A DNA stretch of 16,278 nt from Chloroflexota bacterium (lineage in GTDB: Bacteria > Chloroflexota > Dehalococcoidia > Lucifugimonadales > JADFKI01). Position 1 is the first letter of the stretch. Each line of letters starts with the position of its first letter. This document shows, one piece after another, positions 1-6,744 of the stretch. The translations under genes and the position numbers were made by a program. Below the pieces are notes generated by a model that had not been told where the DNA came from, ran no database searches, and saw nothing but the letters and a program-made list of their open reading frames with translations. The stretch is taken from assembly GCA_022565015.1 (NCBI GenBank), contig JADFKI010000050.1, positions 1-16,278 on the forward strand, written 5' to 3'.

Positions 1-1
1 A

Positions 2-211
2 GTAGTACGGGTGGTAAGGACTGGCGAAATCATCGAAGAATATCCAGACGACTCTCCTTACCCGAGTCGACTGGTTTTGGGAATGCAAGGACTACGTCCG
101 ATTCATGTCGTAGTAGCGGACAACATGGAAGACCGGATTTTATTGGTCATAACGGTCTACGAACCTGATAGCAGCCAGTGGACAAGGGATTTCAGAAGGA
201 GACTGCGGTGA
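2..211 (+). CDS. DUF4258 family protein, C-terminal part (cut by window edge)
   Basis: The frame is open from the first bases of the window to a TGA at 209-211, so only the C-terminal part is present. The visible protein has the DUF4258 pattern: a GEIIEEYP segment, YPSRLVLG, then PIHVVV and a closing LVITVYEPD strand. DUF4258 proteins are short, about 90-110 residues, and often sit beside a small antitoxin; they are thought to be MqsR/RelE-like toxins. Here the next gene is a zinc-finger antitoxin whose GTG start overlaps this stop codon, which supports a toxin-antitoxin pair. The GTG at 11 is probably internal, because DUF4258 proteins have an H-x-R-type N-terminal part before this segment. 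The family call rests on the C-terminal pattern only. Confidence 0.7.
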   Translation, partial: VVRVVRTGEIIEEYPDDSPYPSRLVLGMQGLRPIHVVVADNMEDRILLVITVYEPDSSQWTRDFRRRLR

Positions 212-435
212 ATTGCGTTATCTGCAAGCACGGTGAAGCCGTCCAGAGCAAAATCACAGTGACTCTGAACCGTGAATCACTTACCCTTGTTGTCAAGGAA
301 GTCCCCGCTCTTGTGTGCAACAACTGCGGTGAAGAATATGTGGACGAAGAAGTATCTGCCCAGCTCTTAGAGACTGCCGAAGAGGCGTTACACACCGGAG
401 TTGAAGTGGATATCCGGGTCTACAGAGCCGCATAG
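208..435 (+). CDS. YgiT-type zinc finger antitoxin (MqsA N-domain-like)
   Basis: A 75-residue protein with two CxxC pairs (C3/C6 and C37/C40) separated by about 30 residues of beta-rich sequence, the YgiT/MqsA-type zinc-finger arrangement. These proteins are the antitoxin half of DUF4258- or MqsR-like pairs; there is no C-terminal HTH as in full MqsA, so self-repression by this protein alone is doubtful. I choose the GTG at 208 rather than the ATG at 178: an AGAAGGAG ribosome site ends about 7 nt upstream, the start overlaps the stop of the DUF4258 gene (GTGA), and the first cysteine then follows at once, as usual in the family. Translational coupling to the upstream gene is likely. The role as an antitoxin is inferred from family and context. 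Confidence 0.8.
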   Translation: MNCVICKHGEAVQSKITVTLNRESLTLVVKEVPALVCNNCGEEYVDEEVSAQLLETAEEALHTGVEVDIRVYRAA

Positions 436-545
436 ATTGGGGAGGCGATGTTGGCGGTGAGGGGCTAGTCCCTGGAAAATGATGCGAAACCTCGAACGGC
501 CTTCGGCGCGGGCCGGGTGGGACAGCATTCTGGCAAGGTCTTATT

Positions 546-863
546 ATGAATGCAAACAATCAGGATATGAATAATAGGCTTGCTAAGGCTCTGCGTCTTA
601 TTCGGGAGCATCTTCCCGAACTAACGGACCGGTACGGAGTTGAGTCATTAGGTATTTTCGGCTCCTACATCCGGGGGGAGCAGCGAGAAAGTAGCGACCT
701 CGACATCTTGGTAGAGTTCAGCCGTACGCCCGGACTCTTTGACTTTGTGGCCCTCAAGATCGAATTGTCCGAGCTTCTTGAAGTTGACGTAGACCTCGTG
801 ATGAAGCGTGCCCTGAAACCCCACATAGGTGAACGGATCCTGCAAGAGGTTGTTCAGGCGTGA
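546..863 (+). CDS. mntA: MntA-type minimal nucleotidyltransferase antitoxin
   Basis: A 105-residue minimal nucleotidyltransferase. It shows an exact GSX10DXD motif (G39-S40 then D51-L-D53) and a later acidic strand (VDVDLV, D81/D83) that supplies the third carboxylate. In the MntA-HepT family this protein neutralises its HEPN toxin partner by transferring AMP groups to a tyrosine next to the toxin active site. The catalytic residues are all present here, so the enzyme looks intact. The start at 546 has AAGG 7 nt upstream; a later in-frame ATG at 567 would also work. Its TGA overlaps the GTG of the HEPN gene (GTGA at 860-863), typical of this operon. That partner gene is interrupted by a stop codon, so the antitoxin may now be an orphan. 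Confidence 0.88.
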   Translation: MNANNQDMNNRLAKALRLIREHLPELTDRYGVESLGIFGSYIRGEQRESSDLDILVEFSRTPGLFDFVALKIELSELLEVDVDLVMKRALKPHIGERILQEVVQA

Positions 864-1207
864 ACCGAACGCCTGTAGACTATCTAAATGATGCCTCGGA
901 GGCTATGTCCAAAGCTCAAGGATTCGTCGAAGGGATGGACTATGCGGCCTTCTTGCAGGACGAAAGGACTACCTTCGCGACAGTGAGAGCAATTGAGATT
1001 ATCGGAGAAGCCGTAAAGTATGTTCCAATTGAAGTACGGGACAGATTTCCTGAAATACCATAGCGAGTTATGGCGGGAATGAGGGACGTTGTAATTCACG
1101 CCTATTTTGGGGTAGACCTTGAAGTGGTCTGGAAAACCGTAACTGAGGATTTTCCGCAGGTTCTCCCCAATATCAAAAGGGCGCTGGATGCGTTGGAGCC
1201 GGAATAG
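860..1207 (+). pseudogene. hepT: HepT-like HEPN/DUF86 toxin gene interrupted by an in-frame TAG
   Basis: The frame starting at the overlapping GTG encodes a DUF86/HepT-like HEPN protein (DYLNDASEAM, RAIEIIGEAVKYVP, FPEIP) but meets TAG at 1061-1063. The same frame then continues for 47 codons with the expected family C-terminus: RVMAGMRDVVIHAYFGVD, VVWKTV, and a stop at 1205-1207. Family members read PWR at this point, so a tryptophan TGG changed to TAG explains the break. The lost part carries the RNase motif RX4HXY (R75, H80, Y82, counting the stop as residue 68); Y82 is the tyrosine expected to be AMPylated by MntA. The 67-residue truncated product should therefore be harmless. An internal ATG at 1070 could at most restart a 45-residue fragment. 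Sequencing error or stop-codon readthrough cannot be excluded. Confidence 0.85.
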
Positions 1208-1262
1208 CCGACTCCGCTCCGCTGGGAACGGAATCTCGAACCTGTTTTTTGGGAGCAAAACG

Positions 1263-1883
1263 ATGGAACCGTTTATAAGTCATAGCGGCACGGTGATGCC
1301 CATCAATCGAGTGAACGTGGACACGGATCAGATCATCCCCAAGCAGTTCCTCAAGCGCATCGAGAGGACGGGCTTCGGCCAGTTCCTCTTCAACGACTGG
1401 CGCTACCTCGAGGACGGCTCGCCAAATCCCGACTTTATCCTCAACAAACCAGGCTACGAGGACGCGTCGGTGCTCGTGGGCGGGCGCAACTTCGGCTGCG
1501 GGTCGTCGAGGGAGCACGCTCCGTGGGCATTACAGGACTACGGCTTCCGCTGCATCATCGCCCCCGGCTTTGCCGACATCTTCTTCAACAACTGCTTTCA
1601 GAACGGCGTGTTGCCCGTCGTGCTGCCCGAGGACATCGTCAATCAGATCCTCGAAAGGGCAGAGAGCAATCCCGGGTTCAGGCTCACCGTAGACCTGGAG
1701 AGCAAGCGTGTCTGGGACGCGGACGAGGAGATCGTCGCCGAGTTCGAAATCGAGGATTTCCGACGTCACCTGCTGCTGAACGGCCTCGACGACATCAGCC
1801 TGACCCTGGAGCACAACGACGAAATCGATGCGTTCGAGGCCAGGCGTGGCATTCACGGCGGGGTGCTAACGGCGAAAGGTTAG
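1263..1883 (+). CDS. leuD: 3-isopropylmalate dehydratase small subunit
   Basis: A 206-residue LeuD (E. coli LeuD is about 201). With LeuC it forms the aconitase-like enzyme that converts 2-isopropylmalate to 3-isopropylmalate in leucine synthesis. The signature NFGCGSSREHAPWAL lies at residues 76-90, preceded by the family's N-terminal NVDTDQIIPKQFL strand, and the C-terminal DFRRHLLLNGLDDISLT segment is complete. The longer frame opening at 1188 adds 25 residues with no family similarity; the ATG at 1263 has GGGAG about 7 nt upstream and gives the normal N-terminus. No leuC lies in the window: what precedes leuD is a broken toxin-antitoxin block, so the usual leuC-leuD adjacency is absent. 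I am confident of LeuD over aconitase because of the small-subunit length and the leucine-type N-terminus. Confidence 0.95.
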   Translation: MEPFISHSGTVMPINRVNVDTDQIIPKQFLKRIERTGFGQFLFNDWRYLEDGSPNPDFILNKPGYEDASVLVGGRNFGCGSSREHAPWALQDYGFRCIIAPGFADIFFNNCFQNGVLPVVLPEDIVNQILERAESNPGFRLTVDLESKRVWDADEEIVAEFEIEDFRRHLLLNGLDDISLTLEHNDEIDAFEARRGIHGGVLTAKG

Positions 1884-1911
1884 CCACACCTCATTGCAAG
1901 CTAGTCGTCAG

Positions 1912-1934
1912 GGCCGTGCATCTGTTGCGCGGCC
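1912..1934 (+). terminator. Hairpin after leuD, probable terminator
   Basis: A nine-pair stem (GGCCGTGCA with TGCGCGGCC) and a five-base loop start 28 nt after the leuD stop. One pair is T-G, which is a stable U-G pair in RNA of the plus strand but an A-C mismatch in the opposite strand, so it looks selected for leuD transcripts. The tail (TCTGTT) is only partly U-rich. Confidence 0.5.
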
Positions 1935-1982
1935 TCTGTTCGCATGCCAATCCGAGCAAGCAACAACGGTCTGTTACCTGCC

Positions 1983-3110
1983 TCAGACGACTATGGCGCA
2001 GTCCACGGAGTTGATCGGCGGCAGATGGTCGAAAATCAGTTCCCACGAGTCGCCGTCGTCGTGGCTGTGGAATATCTGCCCCGTCGTAGTGCCAACGTAG
2101 ATTCCGCACGGGTCGAGGCTATCCGTCGTCATCCCCTCCCGCATGCTGTGCATGTAGGCGTTCTCCTGCGGCAGGCCCTTCGTCAGCGGCTCCCAGTCGT
2201 TGCCTCGATTGCGGCTGCGGTAGACCCGCATCTTTGCCTCTGACACGATTCGGTACCCTCCGCCGACGTCCGTGCCTTGAACGTTGTCTTCGGGCATGAC
2301 GTATAGCGTGTCGGGGTCCTGCGAGTGCAGCCCCAGCACGAAGCCAAATCGAGACGGCAGCCCGTCCGTAATATCTTCCCATGACTGACCGCCGTTGTCG
2401 CTGCGGTACACGCCGCAGTGATTCTGCTGGTAGAGCGTGTCCGGCTGCGAAGACGGGGACAGTAGCTTGTGGGTGCACTGGCCCAGCTCAGGCAGGGGGT
2501 CCGGGAGAAAGTCGGCGCGGACCCCTTTGTTCAGAGGCTGCCAGCTCTTCCCACCGTCGTCTGTGCGAAATACCCCGACCGCCGATATGCCCACCCACAT
2601 CGTCTCAAGGTTCGTGGGATGCAATACCATGCTGTGCAGGCAGAGCCCGCCCAGGCCAGGCTGCCACGAGTCCCTGCTGGGGTGGCTGGTTAGGCCTTCG
2701 ACTTCGCGCCACGTCCCACCGTCGTCCTCACTCTTGAATAGGGAGGCCGGGTCCACTCCCGCGTACATCACTCCGGGCTCTTCCGCCCTACCCGGCTCGA
2801 CATGCCAGAGCTTGTTCATCGTCATGTTGCCGTTATCGGCGAATTTGGGTGACTGCCCCCTCTCTGCCCATGTCACCCCCAGGTCCCGGGTGACCCTGAT
2901 TTCCGGGCCCCAGACTGGATCGTTTACCGCCACGTATGTGCTGCCGTTGCGAGGATCGTACGCCATGTGGAAGACGTCTCCGCCCGTGCAGTGGGGCCCC
3001 GACAGAGACCAGTCTTTTCGGCCCTGCGAGGAGGAAAGAATGAAGGCCCCTTTGCGCGTGCCCACGAGCACGATCACGTCGCCCCTGCCTGCCGTCGCTC
3101 CTTGTGTCAT
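1983..3110 (-). CDS. BNR/Asp-box beta-propeller protein (sialidase/sortilin-like fold)
   Basis: A 375-residue protein built of BNR repeats. Six Asp-box motifs (S/T-x-D-x-G-x-x-W type) are visible at residues 74-81, 127-134, 183-190, 237-244, 299-306 and 349-356, spaced about 50-60 residues, which predicts a six- or seven-bladed propeller. Annotators often call such proteins exo-alpha-sialidase or glycosyl hydrolase, but the arginine triad and FRIP motif of true sialidases are not apparent, so the substrate is unknown. There is no signal peptide or membrane segment, suggesting a cytoplasmic protein. Two in-frame ATGs are close together; I choose the second (3110) because AGGAG lies 7 nt before it and only 1 nt before the first (3116). 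It has its own promoter with an overlapping operator, so it is probably a regulated single gene. Confidence 0.85.
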   Translation of the reverse strand: MTQGATAGRGDVIVLVGTRKGAFILSSSQGRKDWSLSGPHCTGGDVFHMAYDPRNGSTYVAVNDPVWGPEIRVTRDLGVTWAERGQSPKFADNGNMTMNKLWHVEPGRAEEPGVMYAGVDPASLFKSEDDGGTWREVEGLTSHPSRDSWQPGLGGLCLHSMVLHPTNLETMWVGISAVGVFRTDDGGKSWQPLNKGVRADFLPDPLPELGQCTHKLLSPSSQPDTLYQQNHCGVYRSDNGGQSWEDITDGLPSRFGFVLGLHSQDPDTLYVMPEDNVQGTDVGGGYRIVSEAKMRVYRSRNRGNDWEPLTKGLPQENAYMHSMREGMTTDSLDPCGIYVGTTTGQIFHSHDDGDSWELIFDHLPPINSVDCAIVV

Positions 3111-3134
3111 GTCCATTCTCCTGACCTGCGTATC

Positions 3135-3151
3135 GTAAGCAAGCGCTTACA
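3135..3151 (-). promoter_or_regulatory. LacI-family / cre-like operator in the BNR gene leader
   Basis: On the minus strand the palindrome GTAAGCGCTTGCTTAC lies just downstream of the predicted -10 box. Its TGTAAGCGCTTGCT part agrees at every position with the Bacillus cre consensus TGWAARCGYTWNCW, whose AAnCGnTT core with a central CG is typical of LacI-family operators. Position about +5 to +20 relative to the predicted start of transcription fits a repressor roadblock. No LacI-type regulator is encoded in the window, so the binding protein is unknown. Confidence 0.6.
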
Positions 3152-3162
3152 TTAGTTGCCAT

Positions 3163-3191
3163 ACCATACTTTTTGTGAGGCGCGGTGTCAA
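3163..3191 (-). promoter_or_regulatory. Sigma70-type promoter of the BNR gene
   Basis: Read on the minus strand: TTGACA (3191-3186, six of six), a 17-bp spacer, then TATGGT (3168-3163, four of six). Transcription would start near 3156, giving a leader of about 46 nt that contains the operator palindrome and the AGGAG ribosome site of the BNR gene. Confidence 0.65.
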
Positions 3192-3260
3192 TGGTGCGCT
3201 GAAGTCGTACTGTTCCCCCAGGGGCAATGGTCGGGTAAACACCAGGGGCGCGTGGATCGA

Positions 3261-3294
3261 AGAAGGCCCGTGACATGCTCGCCACGGACCTTCT
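3261..3294 (-). terminator. Long hairpin downstream of the ABM gene
   Basis: In minus-strand RNA this is a 12-pair stem (AGAAGG-U-CCGUG with CACGG-G-CCUUCU) around a 10-base loop. The one non-Watson-Crick pair is U-G on the minus strand and a C-A mismatch on the plus strand, so the minus strand is the likely transcript. It starts about 97 nt after the stop of the ABM-fold gene and lies before the BNR promoter, the place for a terminator. The U-tract after it is short. Confidence 0.5.
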
Positions 3295-3390
3295 GTTCAG
3301 TATCCGCATATCTCCATGATAAATTGGCCGACTGAATTCGGAGAAGAGATCTACGCTATCAAGGGGATGCTCTGCGGTCCCGGAGAAAAA

Positions 3391-3729
3391 TCACCAGTCC
3401 AGCAGATGCGGCTTCTGCTTTTGCCAGCCACCGTCCGAAGGGAATATGGTCGACATTAGGACGCGTTGTATGTCACCGTCGAACCAGTCCTGCACCGTCT
3501 CACGCCACTTCTTGTAATGGGGCGCGTTCCTGTGCGCGTCGAGGGCCGCGTCGTCCTGGTAGACCTCGTATAGATGGAAGCGGTTCGGGTCCTCCGAGTT
3601 CTGAAGGATGTCGAACCGGAAGCAGCCGGGCTCATCTCGGACCGAACCCTGGGAGTCGCCGAGGCTGGCCGCCTTGAACTGGTCTGCGAACCCGTCCTTG
3701 ATCTGAATCGTCACGAATATGGAAATCAT
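3391..3729 (-). CDS. Antibiotic biosynthesis monooxygenase (ABM) fold protein
   Basis: A 112-residue ferredoxin-like alpha/beta-barrel protein of the ABM superfamily. Visible family features are the opening strand MISIFVTIQIKDG, the EPGCFRFDIL segment at 33-42, the strand FHLYEVYQD and the helix after it with HRNAPHYKKW (66-75). These dimeric proteins include quinol monooxygenases (YgiN type), the LsrG isomerase and heme-degrading enzymes, so the family does not fix the substrate. The YgiN/LsrG-like histidine pair (H66, H71) is present. The start at 3729 has AGGAGG a few bases upstream. A good promoter sits 55 nt further up, and a hairpin follows the gene, so it looks like a single-gene unit between the GGT-like and BNR genes. 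A link to detoxification of aldehydes or quinones is only possible, not shown. Confidence 0.85.
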   Translation of the reverse strand: MISIFVTIQIKDGFADQFKAASLGDSQGSVRDEPGCFRFDILQNSEDPNRFHLYEVYQDDAALDAHRNAPHYKKWRETVQDWFDGDIQRVLMSTIFPSDGGWQKQKPHLLDW

Positions 3730-3783
3730 CGTTCCTCCTAATAGTTGGGCGAATTCGGGAACACTCGGTTAGTGGACAGCGGA

Positions 3784-3812
3784 ATTATATTCGCAGCGGA
3801 AGAGTGATTCAA
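3784..3812 (-). promoter_or_regulatory. Sigma70-type promoter of the ABM gene
   Basis: Minus strand: TTGAAT (3812-3807, four of six), 17-bp spacer, perfect TATAAT (3789-3784). The expected start near 3777 gives a 48-nt leader ending in the AGGAGG site of the gene that starts at 3729. No operator-like palindrome is seen around it. Confidence 0.65.
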
Positions 3813-3828
3813 GCCGCCGCTGTCTGGT

Positions 3829-3844
3829 ACCGCCGTATGGCGGC
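3829..3844 (-). terminator. Hairpin after the gamma-glutamyltransferase gene
   Basis: Minus-strand RNA GCCGCC-AUAC-GGCGGU, six pairs with a basal G-U that would be a mismatch on the other strand. It lies between the stop of the GGT-like gene (3889) and the ABM promoter. A second, smaller hairpin with a UUCG loop (CAGC-UUCG-GCUG, 3873-3884) follows the stop codon within 5 nt. Neither has a proper U-tract, so termination is only likely. Confidence 0.35.
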
Positions 3845-3888
3845 CTGCGCGATTTACGAGCGAAATTTAGAACAGCCGAAGCTGAAAA

Positions 3889-5631
3889 CTACCTGCCGAC
3901 GGCGGCGGATTCCAGGCGCGGGTCCGCCCCACCTACAAGCAGCCCCCTCTCGTGGTCGACGGTTATGACGCAGAGTGCGCCGCCCATCTGCATGAAGTCT
4001 GCCTGGCGCTGTATCTTGTGCCCCCGCCGTTCCAGCTCGGCCAGCGTGGCTTCCGGGATGCGGCCCTCGGCCCTCACGGCGGCGGGCTGATATGGGTGTG
4101 GCCAGCCCGTATCCGGATGGCTCAGGCTGACGACTCTCGGCTCCTCCACCGCCTGTTGGGCGTCCATGCCGAACTCGACGATGTTCAGTAACGTCTGTAC
4201 CATCGTCTGCACCTGCGCGTCGACTCCGGGCGTGCCAAACGTCATGAAGACCTTGCCGTCTTTCATCGCCAGCGAGGGATTGGGCGTGAGCCTGGGACGC
4301 TTCCACGGAGCAAGACAGGATGGGTGCTCCGGATCGAGCCACGCCTGCGAGCCCCTGGGCGAAATTCCGACGCCCAGGCCGGGCACGATCGGGGTATGGA
4401 CCGTGAGGTCGCTGGGCGTGGAGCTGAATGCGTTGCCCCACTGGTCCACGACGCAGAAATAGGCCGTGCCGCCCTCGTCTTCGCGGCTGCCGTCGACCGG
4501 TGCCAGCGCCGGCGCAGACAATATTCCGTTGGTAGTGGCCTTCAAGGCCCTTGGGTCTCCAGGCGGCGGCATCTCCGGCCACGCCCTTGTCATATCAATC
4601 AAGTCGCGGCGTATCTCGGCGTATGCGCTGGAAATTAGCGCCTGCGGCACATCAACGAATTCGGGATCGCCGTAGTAGCTGTGCCTGTCCGAGAAGGTGA
4701 GCTTGACGGACTCCAGCACTGCGTGAAGATAGTCAGCGCTGTTGTGGCCCAGAGAGCCGACGTCCATGCCCTCCAGAATCTGCAACACCTGGATGAGCGC
4801 GGGGCCCTGGCACCAGAATCCACAGGTGTAGACGTCGATGCCCTTGTACGACCCGCGCTCCGGCGCCTCTATCTTCACGTGGAAGTCTCGCAGGTCTTCC
4901 AGGGTCAGAAATCCGCCGTGCTCCCGGCAGAACCGGGCCATCTCCTCCGCTATCTCTCCCTTGTAGAAATAGTCGCGGACGGCTCTGACAGCTTCTTTTC
5001 GATCTCGATGTCCGTTGGCTCGCTCGACGTCAATCATCCTCCGGAGGGTCGCTGCCAGATCGCTCTGTACGAACACGTCGCCCACCTGACGGTGCACTCC
5101 GCCAGGCATGAAGATGTCCCCGTTGGCGGGCCAGTCGTGCAAAAAGTCCTCGAAACGTTGGGCCATTCGCAGAATGCTCAGCGTGTTGGGAAAGCCGTTC
5201 TCAGCCAGGTCCAGCGCCGGCGCGACAACCTGCTCGAAGCTCATCGTTCCGTAGCTCTCCAGCGCCGTGAGCCATGCGTCGGCCGCCGCGGGCGTCACGA
5301 TAGAGGCCATTCCCTGGGGAATCTCGTCTCCGAACCGCTCTTTGTGGGCCTCCAGCGTGGCGGCCTTGGGCCAGCGTCCCAGGCCGCTGATGGTCAACAC
5401 CTCGTCCGAGTCCGCGAGATACATGATGATGGGGGCCACGCCGCCGAGATTGGTCATCTGCGGCATGGTGACGTTGATCGCGAGCCCGGTCGCCACACCC
5501 GCGTCCACGGCATTGCCGCCCTCTTCCAGGATGCGGTAGCCCGCCTGCGCCGCCAGGTAGTTGTTGGCGGCCACCATGTGCTTCGTGCCCATCACCGCGG
5601 GCTGGTAGCTTGGGATGCCCAGTGTCGTCAT
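3889..5631 (-). CDS. Gamma-glutamyltransferase family protein (Ntn hydrolase)
   Basis: A 580-residue GGT-family precursor. GGTs self-cleave before a threonine that becomes the N-terminal nucleophile of the small subunit; here T389 (in EDEGGTAYFCVVD) sits five residues before the VVD strand, as in E. coli GGT. Other family segments are GGNAVDAGVATGLAIN (38-53), NLGGVAPIIMYLAD and NPSLAMKDGKVFMTFGTPG (451-469). Three departures matter: there is no signal peptide, so it should be cytoplasmic; the DGRE-type arginine region that binds the glutamyl carboxylate reads SGLGRWP (82-88); and the second oxyanion glycine after PG is V470. The substrate may therefore not be glutathione, and acylase-like activity is possible. 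Strong GGAGG 7 nt before the ATG. It follows the LLM oxidoreductase by 24 nt and is probably co-transcribed. Confidence 0.9.
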   Translation of the reverse strand: MTTLGIPSYQPAVMGTKHMVAANNYLAAQAGYRILEEGGNAVDAGVATGLAINVTMPQMTNLGGVAPIIMYLADSDEVLTISGLGRWPKAATLEAHKERFGDEIPQGMASIVTPAAADAWLTALESYGTMSFEQVVAPALDLAENGFPNTLSILRMAQRFEDFLHDWPANGDIFMPGGVHRQVGDVFVQSDLAATLRRMIDVERANGHRDRKEAVRAVRDYFYKGEIAEEMARFCREHGGFLTLEDLRDFHVKIEAPERGSYKGIDVYTCGFWCQGPALIQVLQILEGMDVGSLGHNSADYLHAVLESVKLTFSDRHSYYGDPEFVDVPQALISSAYAEIRRDLIDMTRAWPEMPPPGDPRALKATTNGILSAPALAPVDGSREDEGGTAYFCVVDQWGNAFSSTPSDLTVHTPIVPGLGVGISPRGSQAWLDPEHPSCLAPWKRPRLTPNPSLAMKDGKVFMTFGTPGVDAQVQTMVQTLLNIVEFGMDAQQAVEEPRVVSLSHPDTGWPHPYQPAAVRAEGRIPEATLAELERRGHKIQRQADFMQMGGALCVITVDHERGLLVGGADPRLESAAVGR

Positions 5632-5655
5632 GGTCGTTCCTCCAGGGGCTCCGTG

Positions 5656-6705
5656 CTAGACTTTCATCGACGTGCGAAACTCCGGCAGCACCCTCTCCGC
5701 GAACAGGCGGAGGCTGCGCTCGTTGTCCTCCCACGACATGGGCCCCAGCCTGAAGTGGATGATCAGGCCGCCGATGCCCATCTTCTCGATCTCTCTGATC
5801 TTCTCGCAGACGGTCTCCGGCGAGCCGAATATCAGGCCGTGCTCCAGCGTGTGGCGCGGATTCGCCATCTCGGTGGAAAGCGATTCTTGCTCTTGTGGAG
5901 TGTTGAGCCGTTTTCGCGTCGTGCCGATGTGCTCACGGCTCCCGTAGTACGCGTCAACGCCGATCCTCTCCGCCTCGGCATCGGTGTCGGCCACGACGAT
6001 ATTGCGCCAGATCCAGCAGTTGCTCATGCTGCGCTCAACGGCCTCATCGTCGAACCCGCTCTGGGCCATCGTCGCGCGATACTTGTCGAAGCGGTCCCGG
6101 GTCACGTCGTCGGGATGAATGACCAGCATGATTGGACGTCCCTGCTTGGCCATCTCGATGGTCGATCCCTCGGTGGCGACAGCCCTGATGATAGGCGGAT
6201 GCGGGTCCTGGTATACCTTTGGTCTCAGGACCGGGATTTCTATGTCCCAGAACTCTCCCTTGTGCGTCAGTCCTTCGGTCGTCCATGCCTTGACCAGGAT
6301 GTCTTCCAACTCCAGGAGCCGTCCCTGCGCCTCTTCAAAGGCGACGCCGTAGCCACGGTACTCGTAGAAATTGAACGCGGTGCCCCTGGCGGTTCCCACG
6401 ATGATGCGGCCCTCGCTGAGGTTGTCCAGCAGCGCTATCTGCTCCGCGAGCCTCACGGGATGGTGCAGCGACGCCTGAATGGCCGCGAAACCTACCGTAA
6501 CGCGTTTCGTCCTGGCCACCACGGCGGCGGCAAAGGAGATGGGGTCGGCATAGGAGCACGCGCCGTCAAAATGATGCTCCCCCAGCCATATCCCGTCGAA
6601 GCCGAGCTCTTCCGAAAGCTCCGCCTCCTTGAGAGCGTCGGTCACCACCCGGAAGTCCGTGTCGGGAGTCTTGCTCTCAGGAAAAAGAAAGTTGGTGAAT
6701 TTCAT
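5656..6705 (-). CDS. LLM-class flavin-dependent oxidoreductase (luciferase-like)
   Basis: A 349-residue bacterial-luciferase-like TIM barrel. Family features: the first strand MKFTNFLFPE, the GFDGIWLGEHHF segment (35-46), ADPISFAAAVVARTKRVTVG, HHPVRLAEQIALLDNLSEGR (81-100) followed by VGTARG, and a C-terminal GSPETVCEKIREIEKMGIGG helix. Such enzymes use reduced flavin (FMNH2 or F420) for oxygenation or hydride transfer; the exact cofactor and substrate cannot be read here. The start codon is fixed by the conserved first strand, though the ribosome site is weak. It lies 39 nt after recQ and 24 nt before the GGT-like gene, all on the minus strand. Pairing with the GGT-like hydrolase suggests a two-step catabolic route, such as oxidation and amide cleavage of one compound; this is inference from adjacency only. 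Confidence 0.92.
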   Translation of the reverse strand: MKFTNFLFPESKTPDTDFRVVTDALKEAELSEELGFDGIWLGEHHFDGACSYADPISFAAAVVARTKRVTVGFAAIQASLHHPVRLAEQIALLDNLSEGRIIVGTARGTAFNFYEYRGYGVAFEEAQGRLLELEDILVKAWTTEGLTHKGEFWDIEIPVLRPKVYQDPHPPIIRAVATEGSTIEMAKQGRPIMLVIHPDDVTRDRFDKYRATMAQSGFDDEAVERSMSNCWIWRNIVVADTDAEAERIGVDAYYGSREHIGTTRKRLNTPQEQESLSTEMANPRHTLEHGLIFGSPETVCEKIREIEKMGIGGLIIHFRLGPMSWEDNERSLRLFAERVLPEFRTSMKV

Positions 6706-6744
6706 ATGTCCGCGGTTCCGTTACGATTGACTGTTCAACGAGAG

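Noticed and set aside
1188..1262. 25-residue N-terminal extension of LeuD
   Set aside because: No family similarity, overlaps the end of the hepT frame, and the ATG at 1263 has a proper ribosome site.
2437..3138. 233-codon plus-strand frame opposite the BNR gene
   Set aside because: Antisense to a gene with six clear Asp-boxes; composition is that of a shadow frame.
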